Of a DNA stretch of 64,000 nucleotides, positions 1 to 7,707 are shown in pieces. Each line of letters starts with the position of its first letter. The stretch's first letter is position 1. The stretch covers positions 1 to 64,000 of the forward strand of contig NZ_JACVVX010000006.1 of the NCBI RefSeq assembly GCF_014534685.1, given 5' to 3'. Below the pieces are notes generated by a model. It was not told the origin of the DNA. It worked only from the letters and a program-made list of their open reading frames with translations, and did no database searches. A program made the translations under genes and the position numbers. The DNA is from Oryzicola mucosus (GTDB lineage: Bacteria > Pseudomonadota > Alphaproteobacteria > Rhizobiales > Rhizobiaceae).

Positions 1-1
1 T

Positions 2-118
2 CTCGATCACGGAGAAGCACCCTATTGGGCGCTCTTCTCATCGGACGAGGAGTTCAACCCGGTCGAGTGGCGGCCTTCCTATCTGACGACCGACGAAATC
101 TTGAAAAGGTATGGATAG
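2..118 (+). CDS. 3' end of an unidentified protein
   Basis: Frame 2 is open from the window edge to a TAG at 116-118 and gives 38 residues ending in DEILKRYG. It is acidic and aromatic (WALFSSDEEFNPVEW) and hydrophilic. I do not recognise the family. Two bases after the stop an ATG opens a 15-codon frame (121-168), too short to judge. A good intrinsic terminator follows at 174-201 in the same direction, which supports this being the end of a real transcript. Whether the gene is phage or host is unknown. Confidence 0.5.
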   Translation, partial: LDHGEAPYWALFSSDEEFNPVEWRPSYLTTDEILKRYG

Positions 119-173
119 CCATGACCGAAGTCGCGCAGCCGGAAAAGATGCCCGACGAAAAATCGTAAAAAGA

Positions 174-201
174 AACGCGCCTTAAACCGAGGCGCGTTTT
201 T
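174..201 (+). terminator. Intrinsic terminator
   Basis: The stem AACGCGCC (174-181) pairs with GGCGCGTT (191-198) around a 9-base loop, and the T run extends to 201. It ends the plus-strand transcript of the partial gene at the window edge. Confidence 0.8.
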
Positions 202-222
202 AGTTAGTTCGCCGATAACGTC

Positions 223-525
223 TCAAATCGGTCCATATTCGTTCCAAAACCACCCTCGGTTTGCGCTGCTACCTGCGTGGCTACTCGCAGGACCTGCTGA
301 TCTCCCGCCTCCGCCGCCAATATCGTGCGAAAAGGAGAGCACCGGCGGCTGCCCGGTATCAGGGGCAGTACCTGCTTGATGGGGGTTCGTTACCGGCTGC
401 TGCTCGACAGGTGAAGCCTTACCCGGCACAACTGGATTGTTGTCGATGCGACTGTTTTCTGCCGCGTAGGATCCCGCAGCCGAAAGCGAAACGGCTGCCG
501 CTAAAACTGTCCGGAGATATTTCAT
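223..525 (-). CDS. Small secreted protein of unknown function
   Basis: The product is about 100 residues. The N-terminus has a basic start, a hydrophobic core (TVLAAAVSLSAAG) and a likely signal peptidase site at SYA-AE, so export is predicted. The mature part is rich in Pro, Gly and Ser with a five-glycine run and no recognised domain. A longer frame reaches upstream to 621, but the ATG at 525 is preferred because GGGAG lies about ten bases upstream and the signal peptide starts there. It sits alone at the left end of the phage late region, past the late-operon terminator. It may be a phage moron or a host gene. Confidence 0.5.
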   Translation of the reverse strand: MKYLRTVLAAAVSLSAAGSYAAENSRIDNNPVVPGKASPVEQQPVTNPHQAGTAPDTGQPPVLSFSHDIGGGGGRSAGPASSHAGSSANRGWFWNEYGPI

Positions 526-539
526 CTGAAAGCTCCCGA

Positions 540-565
540 GAAACCGCCTTTGTTGGCGGAGTTTC
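540..565 (-). promoter_or_regulatory. Inverted repeat in the leader of the secreted-protein gene
   Basis: GAAAC plus CGCC (540-548) pairs with GGCG plus GTTTC (555-565), with a two-base bulge and a six-base loop. It lies just upstream of the start codon at 525. It could be a leader hairpin or the remains of a terminator; there is no strong T run. Confidence 0.3.
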
Positions 566-657
566 AATCGAACATGTACCAGTGCCGATTTCGAGACAAA
601 AATATGTTCAATTTGCGCCAACGCGGGGAAGCCATGCTACGGCTTAGGACCTTAACG

Positions 658-689
658 AAAAAAGCCCGCCCCACCGAAGCGGGACGGGC
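658..689 (-). terminator. Terminator of the phage late operon
   Basis: Read on the minus strand, GCCCGTCCC (689-681) pairs with GGGGCGGGC (672-664) and is followed by six T (663-658). It lies about 20 bases after the last lysis-region gene and closes the long minus-strand structural operon. Confidence 0.85.
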
Positions 690-710
690 CTGTTGCCTGA
701 GATTGGATGC

Positions 711-1199
711 TTAATCACCTTCGCCCGGCGGTGGCAAGCCGAACGGCACCATCGAGACAGCAGCGGTCACACGAAACGGCACAGGCGGGCTTTCGACCTT
801 AATCGGCCACCCCAACTGCTGGGCCAGATTGCAGATGTATTCGAGCCGCACGAAGTAGATTGCAGGCCCAACTGCAGCGTTCTGGGGAACGGTGATGGTG
901 CGCTGATAGACCTCCCTGCCCTTCTTGCTGTTCGATCCCACCGTGTAGTTGGTGATAGCGTGCTGCACATCGTCGGCATCAACCAGATAGCGACGGACAG
1001 TCGAGGGGCAAATCTTGGTGCGGTAGACCTCGAACTCGACATCGATCGCTCCACCTTGGGGAACTGACGACTGAAGGGCACGAGCGCCCTCATAGGTGAG
1101 CGGTGGGACACGATCTGAAATCAGCAGCGCGAGCGACACTGACCCCAGCCAGGCGAGCGCGATAAACACCACGCCGAGACCTTTGTAGAGAACCCTCAT
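711..1199 (-). CDS. Phage membrane-anchored protein with beta-rich ectodomain
   Basis: The product is 162 residues. One N-terminal hydrophobic segment (LGVVFIALAWLGSVSLALLI) is followed by a soluble part rich in Val, Thr and Pro, as in beta-sandwich domains, with two cysteines (KICPS, EYICN). The start at 1199 overlaps the stop of the next upstream gene in an ATGA, implying translational coupling; the longer frame to 1292 would read through that gene. By position, immediately after a small helical membrane protein and the endolysin, it may take part in lysis, for example as an outer-membrane disrupting protein, but no spanin motif or lipobox is visible. Function is unknown. Confidence 0.6.
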   Translation of the reverse strand: MRVLYKGLGVVFIALAWLGSVSLALLISDRVPPLTYEGARALQSSVPQGGAIDVEFEVYRTKICPSTVRRYLVDADDVQHAITNYTVGSNSKKGREVYQRTITVPQNAAVGPAIYFVRLEYICNLAQQLGWPIKVESPPVPFRVTAAVSMVPFGLPPPGEGD

Positions 1200-1477
1200 T
1201 TTGCACCTTTGAACAGGACGATGAAGCGGATGACGCCTTCCCACAGCGCGACGGTTCCGAGGAACAGAGCGATGCAGCCCACGATCAGCCACTTGGTGAA
1301 CTTGCCGACCGTTTGAGCGGCCTTGACCATCTCAAAGCCTTTCCGCACGTCATCGGCCGGAAGCTCGACAACGACCTTCAGGGTTTCGAGCTCGTCATCC
1401 CGGAGACCTGCGAGAAACTTTCGCGTGGCTTCTGGGAGTTCCGCCAGTCGAACGGCGGCTTCTGCGTTTTCGTCCAT
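1196..1477 (-). CDS. Small phage membrane protein, lysis region
   Basis: The product is 93 residues. The first 60 are charged and probably alpha-helical (EATRKFLAGLRDDELETLK). A single hydrophobic helix follows (WLIVGCIALFLGTVALW) and the protein ends FKGAK. The C-terminal anchor and the place between a small hydrophobic protein and a membrane-anchored protein, downstream of the endolysin, suggest a lysis role such as holin or antiholin, but the topology (one helix) is not diagnostic. The stop overlaps the next start by four bases. Confidence 0.6.
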   Translation of the reverse strand: MDENAEAAVRLAELPEATRKFLAGLRDDELETLKVVVELPADDVRKGFEMVKAAQTVGKFTKWLIVGCIALFLGTVALWEGVIRFIVLFKGAK

Positions 1478-1503
1478 TCACTCGGTCCCCGCCGCTCTTG
1501 GGA

Positions 1504-1677
1504 TTAGTTCGCGTTCTTGGGCGCGAGGTAGGTCAGAACGGCCGGCAGGCCGATGGTGATAGCGTAGAGCGCCAGATAGCCGTACCAGGGCGTCCCCTCA
1601 GGCATGAACGGGATGCCGAGCGTCCCGGTGGCTGCACCGCCGGCAGCGGCGGCAATGGCTTTCGATATCTTTTCCAT
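1504..1677 (-). CDS. Holin-like small hydrophobic protein
   Basis: This 57-residue frame runs from ATG at 1677 to TAA at 1504. It begins MEKISKAIAAAAGGAATGT and has a second hydrophobic stretch, WYGYLALYAITIGLPAVL, before a charged end (APKNAN). AAGGAACTGCCC precedes the start. It is the first gene after the endolysin and fits the size and layout of a small phage holin: two hydrophobic segments with a short basic tail. The family is not recognised with certainty. Confidence 0.6.
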   Translation of the reverse strand: MEKISKAIAAAAGGAATGTLGIPFMPEGTPWYGYLALYAITIGLPAVLTYLAPKNAN

Positions 1678-1699
1678 GGGCAGTTCCTTTCGTTGAAAA

Positions 1700-2482
1700 T
1701 CAGGGGTTGGTGTTCAGCGCGGCCCAGGTTGCCGACCCGGCAATGCCGTCGACAACGAGCCCCTTGGCCTTCTGGAAGGCGCGGATTGCTTTGTCGGTGG
1801 CTGGGCCTCTGATGCCGTCGACGGTGATCCGGTAGCCATGCACGACGAGGCGCTGTTGCATGGTGCGAACGGTGCGGTCCTCGACGGCGGGCATGGGTGT
1901 GGAAGCATGGCGCTTGTAGGCGGATGCCATCTTCGTGTCGTAGGCATTGGCCTTGTAGCCCGGCCCGTTGTAGCCGCGCGCAAAGGTGGCCCACTGCTTG
2001 GCCCGCAGCGCGCCGGCCAGTCCGGCCTTGTCGATGAAGCGCGCCATGACCTCGATCTGCCCGGCCACGTCGCGGCGGCACAGGTTGACCATCTCCGTCA
2101 CGCTTCCAAAGCCGAGCCATGACCAGTGCGCGCCCATGACCTGGCCGAGCCCCCACGACACGCTTTCGAACGCGGCCTTCGCGTCGATCAGCGACGCGGC
2201 ATTGAGCAGGCGCCAGCGCGTTGGCTGGGTGCGCGGGTTGGCGACGCCGCCGACCTTGGGCGAAGACAGACCTTGCGCCCTCGCCTTCTCCCGATCCTCG
2301 CCGGACAGACGGCGGTCGAAGTAATGGCCCTCGAAGCGGATCAGCGGTTCGCGCCGGCCGTCGATAATTGCGAAGGCACGGCCCGCGCTTTCGACTTCGG
2401 CCACGGCGAGCAGTGCGGCAGGATCTACATTCAGCCGTGCAGCAATAGCCGCCACGGCCAGCTTGGTAGGCTGGTCGAACAT
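1700..2482 (-). CDS. Endolysin: N-acetylmuramidase with peptidoglycan-binding domain
   Basis: The product is 260 residues. Residues 1 to about 175 match the phage N-acetylmuramidase family (DUF3380): VAEVESAGRAF near residue 27 contains the likely catalytic glutamate, followed by the typical IRFEGHYFDRRL, SWGLGQVMG and FARGYNGPGY. Residues about 190-255 form a PG_binding_1 domain (TMQQRLVVHGY, VDGIRGPATDKAIRAFQ). It should cleave the glycan strands of the wall at lysis. No signal peptide is present, so release would depend on a holin. The start at 2482 has GGGGAAAGG about eight bases upstream; the longer frame to 2581 lacks such support. Confidence 0.9.
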   Translation of the reverse strand: MFDQPTKLAVAAIAARLNVDPAALLAVAEVESAGRAFAIIDGRREPLIRFEGHYFDRRLSGEDREKARAQGLSSPKVGGVANPRTQPTRWRLLNAASLIDAKAAFESVSWGLGQVMGAHWSWLGFGSVTEMVNLCRRDVAGQIEVMARFIDKAGLAGALRAKQWATFARGYNGPGYKANAYDTKMASAYKRHASTPMPAVEDRTVRTMQQRLVVHGYRITVDGIRGPATDKAIRAFQKAKGLVVDGIAGSATWAALNTNP

Positions 2483-2560
2483 GGTGGTGCCTTTCCCCGG
2501 TCTCCCGGTGATTGCAGGGTGGTGGATTGGTGGTAGGTTGCGCCCGATGGAGGGCGCTGA

Positions 2561-2680
2561 ATGAACGAAAAGCCGCTGCACTTCGACCGGTTGATATTGC
2601 GCTGCTGCTATGCCGCAATTGCTATAGCAGGGGTATGTTCGGCGCTCATTCTCGTAGCGGTGGCGATGAGATGGATTTGA
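2561..2680 (+). CDS. 39-residue membrane protein, cargo islet
   Basis: ATG at 2561 follows GGAGGG by six bases and opens a 39-residue frame ending TGA at 2678-2680. Most of it is one hydrophobic helix (AAIAIAGVCSALILVAVAM) after a short charged start (MNEKPLHFDR). The stop overlaps the ATG of the next frame (TGATG), which argues that both are translated. It lies on the plus strand, opposite to the phage lysis genes. No family is recognised. Confidence 0.45.
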   Translation: MNEKPLHFDRLILRCCYAAIAIAGVCSALILVAVAMRWI

Positions 2681-2847
2681 TGAACCGCTACGACGATCTA
2701 AACGACGACCCGGATTTCAACCCGGATGGAACCCCGGTCGAGCCGGACGAGTCGCCGTCACGCATGGGCAACCTCTTCGCCGCCGTCATCATCGTCTTCG
2801 TGATCGGCGGCGCGATTGGAGCGCTGGTGTTGCGCTGGGTGTATTGA
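2680..2847 (+). CDS. Small acidic tail-anchored membrane protein, cargo islet
   Basis: The product is 55 residues. The first 30 are very acidic (RYDDLNDDPDFNPDG) and the last 25 form one membrane helix (LFAAVIIVFVIGGAIGALVL) ending RWVY. The start is coupled to the preceding 39-residue gene (TGATG); an ATG at 2671 in the same frame is an alternative. It lies 57 bases before the first acyltransferase gene on the same strand and may share its transcript. The family is unknown, and so is any link with O-antigen modification. Confidence 0.5.
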   Translation: MNRYDDLNDDPDFNPDGTPVEPDESPSRMGNLFAAVIIVFVIGGAIGALVLRWVY

Positions 2848-2904
2848 CGGGCAAGCAGGCTGGACTTACGGGAAACCCTAACGCTTTTACTTGGGGTTGC
2901 AGCA

Positions 2905-4899
2905 TTGTCGTCCATCCGTGTTTTTCGCCCTGAAGTACAGGGGCTGAGAGCTCTCGCCGTTTTAAGTGTCGTCTTCTATCATCTCGGCTGGACTTGGATC
3001 GAAGGCGGCTTCGTCGGCGTCGATGTGTTTTTTGTCATCAGCGGGTTCCTGATCACCGGCATCATCAAGCGCGGGACAGAGGCCGGCAGGTTTGACTATT
3101 GGCAATTCAGCGTCGGGCGCGTGCGGCGGCTTTACCCCGCCCTTGTGGTCACCCTTGCGTTGACCTTCACGGTTGGCGCCTGCCTGCTCAGTCCAGCGCA
3201 CTTACAGGAGTTCGGTCGCTCCATGGTTTGGGCGCTGGGCTCGTTGTCGAACTGGTTCTACCTGATGAGCAACGGTTACTTTGGAACCGAGGCCATCTAT
3301 CAGCCCTTGCTGCATACTTGGTCGCTCGGCGTCGAGGTCCAGTTCTATGTGGTCTGGCCGGTCTTTATCTGGGCCGCTGTTAAGTTCTTGCCGACCCGCT
3401 TGGCGTTTGCGGCTGTCGGGCTCGCCGCGCTCGCTTCGCTTGGGCTCGCTGAATTCTGGATTATTTCGGACCACGCTGACGCCGCTTTCTTTCAGATGCC
3501 GGCCCGAATTGTTGAATTTGCCATAGGCGGGTTGCTGGTGTGGTTCATCGACCGGAAACCGGCTGACGCTCGCATTCTGGAGCCTTTGGCGACAGTCGGT
3601 GCAGCGATGATCATTTATTCCGTGCTAACCTATCGCGAGGAAATGCGCTTTCCGGGCCTGACCGCTCTTATCCCTTGCCTTGGATCTGCATTGATCATCT
3701 ACGCAGGTAGTGCGCGCTGGGCAGGCTGGCTGTTCAGAACTCGTCCCGCCGTTTACATCGGCAACATCAGCTACGCATTGTACCTCGTGCATTGGCCCGT
3801 CATTGTTTTCTATAGCTATTACAAGTTTTTACCGCGCACGTTGGGTGACGACGCTATCATCTTAGCAATCTGCATTGCCATGGCAGCCGTTCTGCACGCT
3901 CTAGTCGAAAAGCCATTCCAGCAGAATACCGTGGGACGGCTGCACCTGAGCCAACCGGTTCTCTTGGGCGGTTTGGCTGCCCTCATCGTCGCCCTCGCCG
4001 TCCCTGCGCAAAGTGCCGGACACAGTGGATGGGGGTGGCGCCTTTCGGAGCAGCAGAACAAATGGCTGTCGCAAGTGGGAAGGCCTCCGACACATAAGAG
4101 CCCGAATGTCCGAGGCGACGTTACGAGCACAAAGCGTATTCTGGTTATTGGCGACAGTCATGCGATGCATTTGCTGCCCATGATTAGCCAATATTTCGGC
4201 AAGAAGAAGTATCAAGTCGTTTACTTAGGTTACCGGTGCGTTCCGCTTCCAGAAGTGACACGCTGGGTCGACGGACGACCTATGGGGCAATGTACAACCT
4301 TCCATCGAGATCTCACGAAAATCATCAAAGGCAAAAAGTATGACGCCATTATCGCCGCCGCACGATGGACCAGTTCTTTAACCGGGCGGCTAGATGATTT
4401 TGAGAAAGGCGTTGAAGGTCGCTCGTTCTTCCTTACAGATAAAAAAAATCCTCAAAAAACGGTCGCCAACTCTCACAGAGTTTTTGAAGATGGAGTGAGG
4501 CGACTTATTAAGGCTGTAGATCAGGCCAAAGTCCCTCTTTTGATTTTTGGTCAAGTGCCTCCAGCGGGTATAAACCTTGCCCCGTGTCTTCCACGAGCCG
4601 GTACAGGCTGCAAGCCGGCTTACTCAAAACAGCAAGTGTCAAAACGTCTACAATATTCGAATGCTTTTCTTTTCCGGGCCGCAAGAAAGAGCAAATACGC
4701 TTCATTTGCAAACCCATTGAAGACCATGTGCTCTAAAAGCAAAGATTATTGTCCGGTTTTTTTCAATGACGTTTTTCTCTTTTCTGACGCGCATCACCTG
4801 AGTTACGCTGGTAGCGTCGCTCTAACGCCTAAATTCTCCCACTACTTTGATGCGCTGCTGAAGCGCGTCCGGAAAACTCATAAAATCCCGCTAAATTAG
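2905..4899 (+). CDS. Acyltransferase-3/SGNH protein (OafA-like), copy 1
   Basis: The product is 664 residues. Residues 1 to about 370 are a membrane acyltransferase-3 domain with about ten helices; it opens with RPEVQGLRALAV, the conserved FYH (H26) and VGVDVFFVISGFLIT. Residues about 400-660 are a periplasmic SGNH domain with GDSH at 416-419 and the DxxH pair D628/H631. Such proteins O-acylate lipopolysaccharide or other surface glycans. Translation starts at TTG, with GGGG eight bases upstream. From about 4130 the gene is visibly richer in A and T than the phage late genes around it. It is transcribed against the phage operon, which is the usual placement of a lysogenic conversion gene. Confidence 0.9.
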   Translation: MSSIRVFRPEVQGLRALAVLSVVFYHLGWTWIEGGFVGVDVFFVISGFLITGIIKRGTEAGRFDYWQFSVGRVRRLYPALVVTLALTFTVGACLLSPAHLQEFGRSMVWALGSLSNWFYLMSNGYFGTEAIYQPLLHTWSLGVEVQFYVVWPVFIWAAVKFLPTRLAFAAVGLAALASLGLAEFWIISDHADAAFFQMPARIVEFAIGGLLVWFIDRKPADARILEPLATVGAAMIIYSVLTYREEMRFPGLTALIPCLGSALIIYAGSARWAGWLFRTRPAVYIGNISYALYLVHWPVIVFYSYYKFLPRTLGDDAIILAICIAMAAVLHALVEKPFQQNTVGRLHLSQPVLLGGLAALIVALAVPAQSAGHSGWGWRLSEQQNKWLSQVGRPPTHKSPNVRGDVTSTKRILVIGDSHAMHLLPMISQYFGKKKYQVVYLGYRCVPLPEVTRWVDGRPMGQCTTFHRDLTKIIKGKKYDAIIAAARWTSSLTGRLDDFEKGVEGRSFFLTDKKNPQKTVANSHRVFEDGVRRLIKAVDQAKVPLLIFGQVPPAGINLAPCLPRAGTGCKPAYSKQQVSKRLQYSNAFLFRAARKSKYASFANPLKTMCSKSKDYCPVFFNDVFLFSDAHHLSYAGSVALTPKFSHYFDALLKRVRKTHKIPLN

Positions 4900-4940
4900 A
4901 TCGTTTTCAACGAAAATGAAATTCTTATTGGAGTATTAAA

Positions 4941-6803
4941 TTGTTGTCTGCCAATACCTACAGGCCTGAAGTTGACGGATTGCGCACCATCTCGGTCATG
5001 GCGGTTTTGCTCTATCACTATGGACTTGGTCCGTTCCCGGGCGGCTTTGTTGGTGTTGATGTTTTCTTCGTCATCAGTGGTTATCTAATAACATCAATCC
5101 TATTTGCAGATATGCAGAAGGGTCGCTTCTCGGTTCTTGGATTCTATGACCGCCGCGCTCGCCGCATCCTACCTGCATCGCTCGTTACTATCCTGGCTAC
5201 CGGAGTTGCCGGCTACTTTACCCTACTCCCGCGCGACTACGCGGCGTTCGGCTGGAGCGCTATCGCATCAGCCTTTGGTCTCGCCAACTTCCACTTCCTC
5301 GCCGACAGCGGCGGCTACTTTGACAGTGCTGCCGACCTTATGCCGCTGCTTCACATGTGGAGCCTCGGCGTTGAGGAACAGTTTTACGTCATCTGGCCGC
5401 TTGTGTTGTGGGCAGTCTTCGCGCTGTCAAAAGGTTCAGCCAAAGCAGCCGTAGCGACACTTGCGGTCATCGTTGCAGTAAGTTTCGCGGCGTCCGTTGC
5501 CATCACCAAGTCCGACCAGCAAGTCGCATTCTACATGCTGCACACCCGCGCATGGGAACTGGCTCTTGGTGCGGTCCTCGCCTTCGCGCCGACCATTCGA
5601 AACCGCACCCTCGGCGAGGCCATGCCTGTCGCTGGACTGGCGCTGATCGTCTATGCCATCTTTTTTCTAAGCTCCAAGATGCCATTCCCCGGTTGGAATG
5701 CGCTCTACCCTTGCATCGGGGCGGCTCTGATCATCTGGCCAAAAACCGCGGCGCCTCTTGCAGAATGGCCTTTGCGAACCCGCCCCTTCACCTTCATAGG
5801 CCTGATCAGCTTTTCGCTATACCTCTGGCACTGGCCTGTGCTGGTGCTGTATCGGCAGATTGGCATTGGCGAGATGCCGCCGCTACTCGATAGAGTTCTG
5901 CTCGCATGCCTCGCCTTCACCTTGGCCGTGCTGACCTATCGCTTTATCGAGACGCCGTTCCGCAATTGGCGGCCGGCCCATAGGATTTCCGTCAGTTTTG
6001 GCGCGGCTTCCATGGCTGCGGTCGCAGCAATCGCCTTTGGCCTGGTGTTCTTTGGGGGCCTGCCCCAGCGGCTGCCGGCAGAAGCGCGGTCTTTTGAGCA
6101 ATTCAGGAACCACAAAGTCTCCGACACGGTCGATCAATCGTGTTTCATAATAGCGAGGACAGCGCACGATTATGATGCGAAGAAGTGCATTCTTCAGGAT
6201 GACGGCCGCACCAGAGTGCTTGTCCTTGGCGACAGCCATGCAGCGCACTTTGTCTCCAGCCTCCGTCGGAATTTTCCTGAGACAGCATTCTCCGTGGCAA
6301 CGACGTCCGGCTGCAAGCCTTTCGCGGGTGGCTACAACGACGATCGATGCGGCCGCATGCGAAAGATGGTCTTCGAAGACATTCTTCCGCGTGAACATTT
6401 CGACGCTGTCATCATCTCGGCGCGCTGGGGAAAGTTGAAGTCCGAGCGCATCACCAAGACGATCAAAGCCCTGAAGAAACGCGCCGACCGCGTAATCGTC
6501 TTCGGCTCATCCCTCGAATACGGCCATGAGTTGCCGCTCCTTCTGGCAAAGAGCGCCATCACCGGTCGAAAAGAACTCCTTGAATTTCACAATCTAGAAC
6601 TGATCCGCAAACGCGAGCAAAACCTGCTGAAGAGCCTAGAGGGCGCCGAGTTCGTATCAATGATATCGGAGCAGTGCAAAGAAGCCTGCACCGCTTTGAC
6701 ACGCGACGGAGCGCCGATGATGTTCGACGGTACCCACTTCACCGAAGAGGGCGCAGACATGATTGTAAGAGGATTGAAAGAGGCGGGAAAGCTCAAGTTT
6801 TAA
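4941..6803 (+). CDS. Acyltransferase-3/SGNH protein (OafA-like), copy 2
   Basis: The product is 620 residues with the same architecture as the preceding gene: an N-terminal multi-helix acyltransferase-3 domain (RPEVDGLRTISV, YHY with H26, VGVDVFFVISGYLIT, HMWSLGVEEQFY) and a C-terminal SGNH domain with GDSH at 430-433 and D596/H599. The two proteins are clearly related but diverged, so they are unlikely to be a recent duplication and probably differ in acyl donor or sugar acceptor. Translation starts at TTG with GGAG seven bases upstream. Only 41 bases separate it from copy 1, so both are probably one transcript. It converges on the fibre gene, with 11 bases between stops. Confidence 0.9.
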   Translation: MLSANTYRPEVDGLRTISVMAVLLYHYGLGPFPGGFVGVDVFFVISGYLITSILFADMQKGRFSVLGFYDRRARRILPASLVTILATGVAGYFTLLPRDYAAFGWSAIASAFGLANFHFLADSGGYFDSAADLMPLLHMWSLGVEEQFYVIWPLVLWAVFALSKGSAKAAVATLAVIVAVSFAASVAITKSDQQVAFYMLHTRAWELALGAVLAFAPTIRNRTLGEAMPVAGLALIVYAIFFLSSKMPFPGWNALYPCIGAALIIWPKTAAPLAEWPLRTRPFTFIGLISFSLYLWHWPVLVLYRQIGIGEMPPLLDRVLLACLAFTLAVLTYRFIETPFRNWRPAHRISVSFGAASMAAVAAIAFGLVFFGGLPQRLPAEARSFEQFRNHKVSDTVDQSCFIIARTAHDYDAKKCILQDDGRTRVLVLGDSHAAHFVSSLRRNFPETAFSVATTSGCKPFAGGYNDDRCGRMRKMVFEDILPREHFDAVIISARWGKLKSERITKTIKALKKRADRVIVFGSSLEYGHELPLLLAKSAITGRKELLEFHNLELIRKREQNLLKSLEGAEFVSMISEQCKEACTALTRDGAPMMFDGTHFTEEGADMIVRGLKEAGKLKF

Positions 6804-6814
6804 TGGTTGGCTCC

Positions 6815-7687
6815 TCACGCCATGGGCGTGAAAGTTCCGCCGCCCACCGCCTGCCGCTCGGCCATCAGGTGGTTGTACCGCGCCTTGTACCAGTCCGATG
6901 ATACGTCACCCAAAATCCAATCGTAGGCCCGCAGCTCCAGGTAGGCGACCTCGGCTGGGAAGCGATTGGTTTGGCTCGGAAGCAACTCTCCGAGCACGTT
7001 GGTCAGCAGCCGATTGAACAGGGTCAGATGAAAGCCGTCCTCGGCCGACCACGTTGGGATCGTGGTGCCGGTCAGGAGCGCGCTGGTCGCGATAGGTGAG
7101 ACGCTGTTCAGCACCTTCGACTGAGCGAAGTTCTGCGTGTAGGAAAAGCCGAAGATGCCGGCATGCCAAGCGTCCTGGCCGGTGCTGCCCGTGATGGAAG
7201 TCACGTTGCTTTCTCCATCACCACGCCGCATCGTCGCGCGATGCTGCCCACCATTCTGGATTTGAGCAGCCAAGAGCGGCACACTGTCACCGTTCTTGGT
7301 GAGCGAGATGATGTCCTTCGTCGACCCGGTCTCGACGTACTTATGAACGACGCCTGCCGTCAGTCCGCCGATACCGGATATGATCTCAGGACGAAGAGCG
7401 ATGCCGCCTGTGGAGATGTTGAAGGCCGTTGTGTTCAGCACGAGCTCGCCGTTTGCCAGCGACAGCGTCAGATGCTGTTCGCCTCCCGCCGAGACGAACG
7501 GGTCCATTTCCTCGCCGCGAGCCATATCGCGAAGGCCGGTGACGAGCCCACCTTCCAGCACCTGGCCGTGGCCTCGGAACATCAGGATGGTATCGAAGTA
7601 GCGGTCCAAGTCTTTTTCCTGCGGCATGGGGCATGTGACGGGATGCGCGGTTGGAGCGTCCTGTTTGCGAAAGGTTTGATCGGCCAT
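6815..7687 (-). CDS. Phage tail fibre-associated protein of unknown function
   Basis: The product is 290 residues with no signal peptide or membrane helix. The middle part is rich in Gly, Thr, Ser and Asn (FNISTGGIALRPE, GGLTAGVVHKYVETGS), a composition typical of beta-structured fibre proteins. It is the last structural gene before the cargo islet and follows the long fibre-type gene by 20 bases, so it may be a fibre subunit, a receptor-binding tip or a fibre chaperone. I cannot assign a family. A plus-strand gene ends 11 bases from its stop, with a short CACGCC/GGCGTG hairpin at the junction. Confidence 0.65.
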   Translation of the reverse strand: MADQTFRKQDAPTAHPVTCPMPQEKDLDRYFDTILMFRGHGQVLEGGLVTGLRDMARGEEMDPFVSAGGEQHLTLSLANGELVLNTTAFNISTGGIALRPEIISGIGGLTAGVVHKYVETGSTKDIISLTKNGDSVPLLAAQIQNGGQHRATMRRGDGESNVTSITGSTGQDAWHAGIFGFSYTQNFAQSKVLNSVSPIATSALLTGTTIPTWSAEDGFHLTLFNRLLTNVLGELLPSQTNRFPAEVAYLELRAYDWILGDVSSDWYKARYNHLMAERQAVGGGTFTPMA

Positions 7688-7707
7688 TAGATTCGCTTTC
7701 TATGAGG

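Noticed and set aside
121-168. A 15-codon frame before the first terminator
   Set aside because: Too short to separate from chance; no ribosome binding site distinct from the preceding gene's end.
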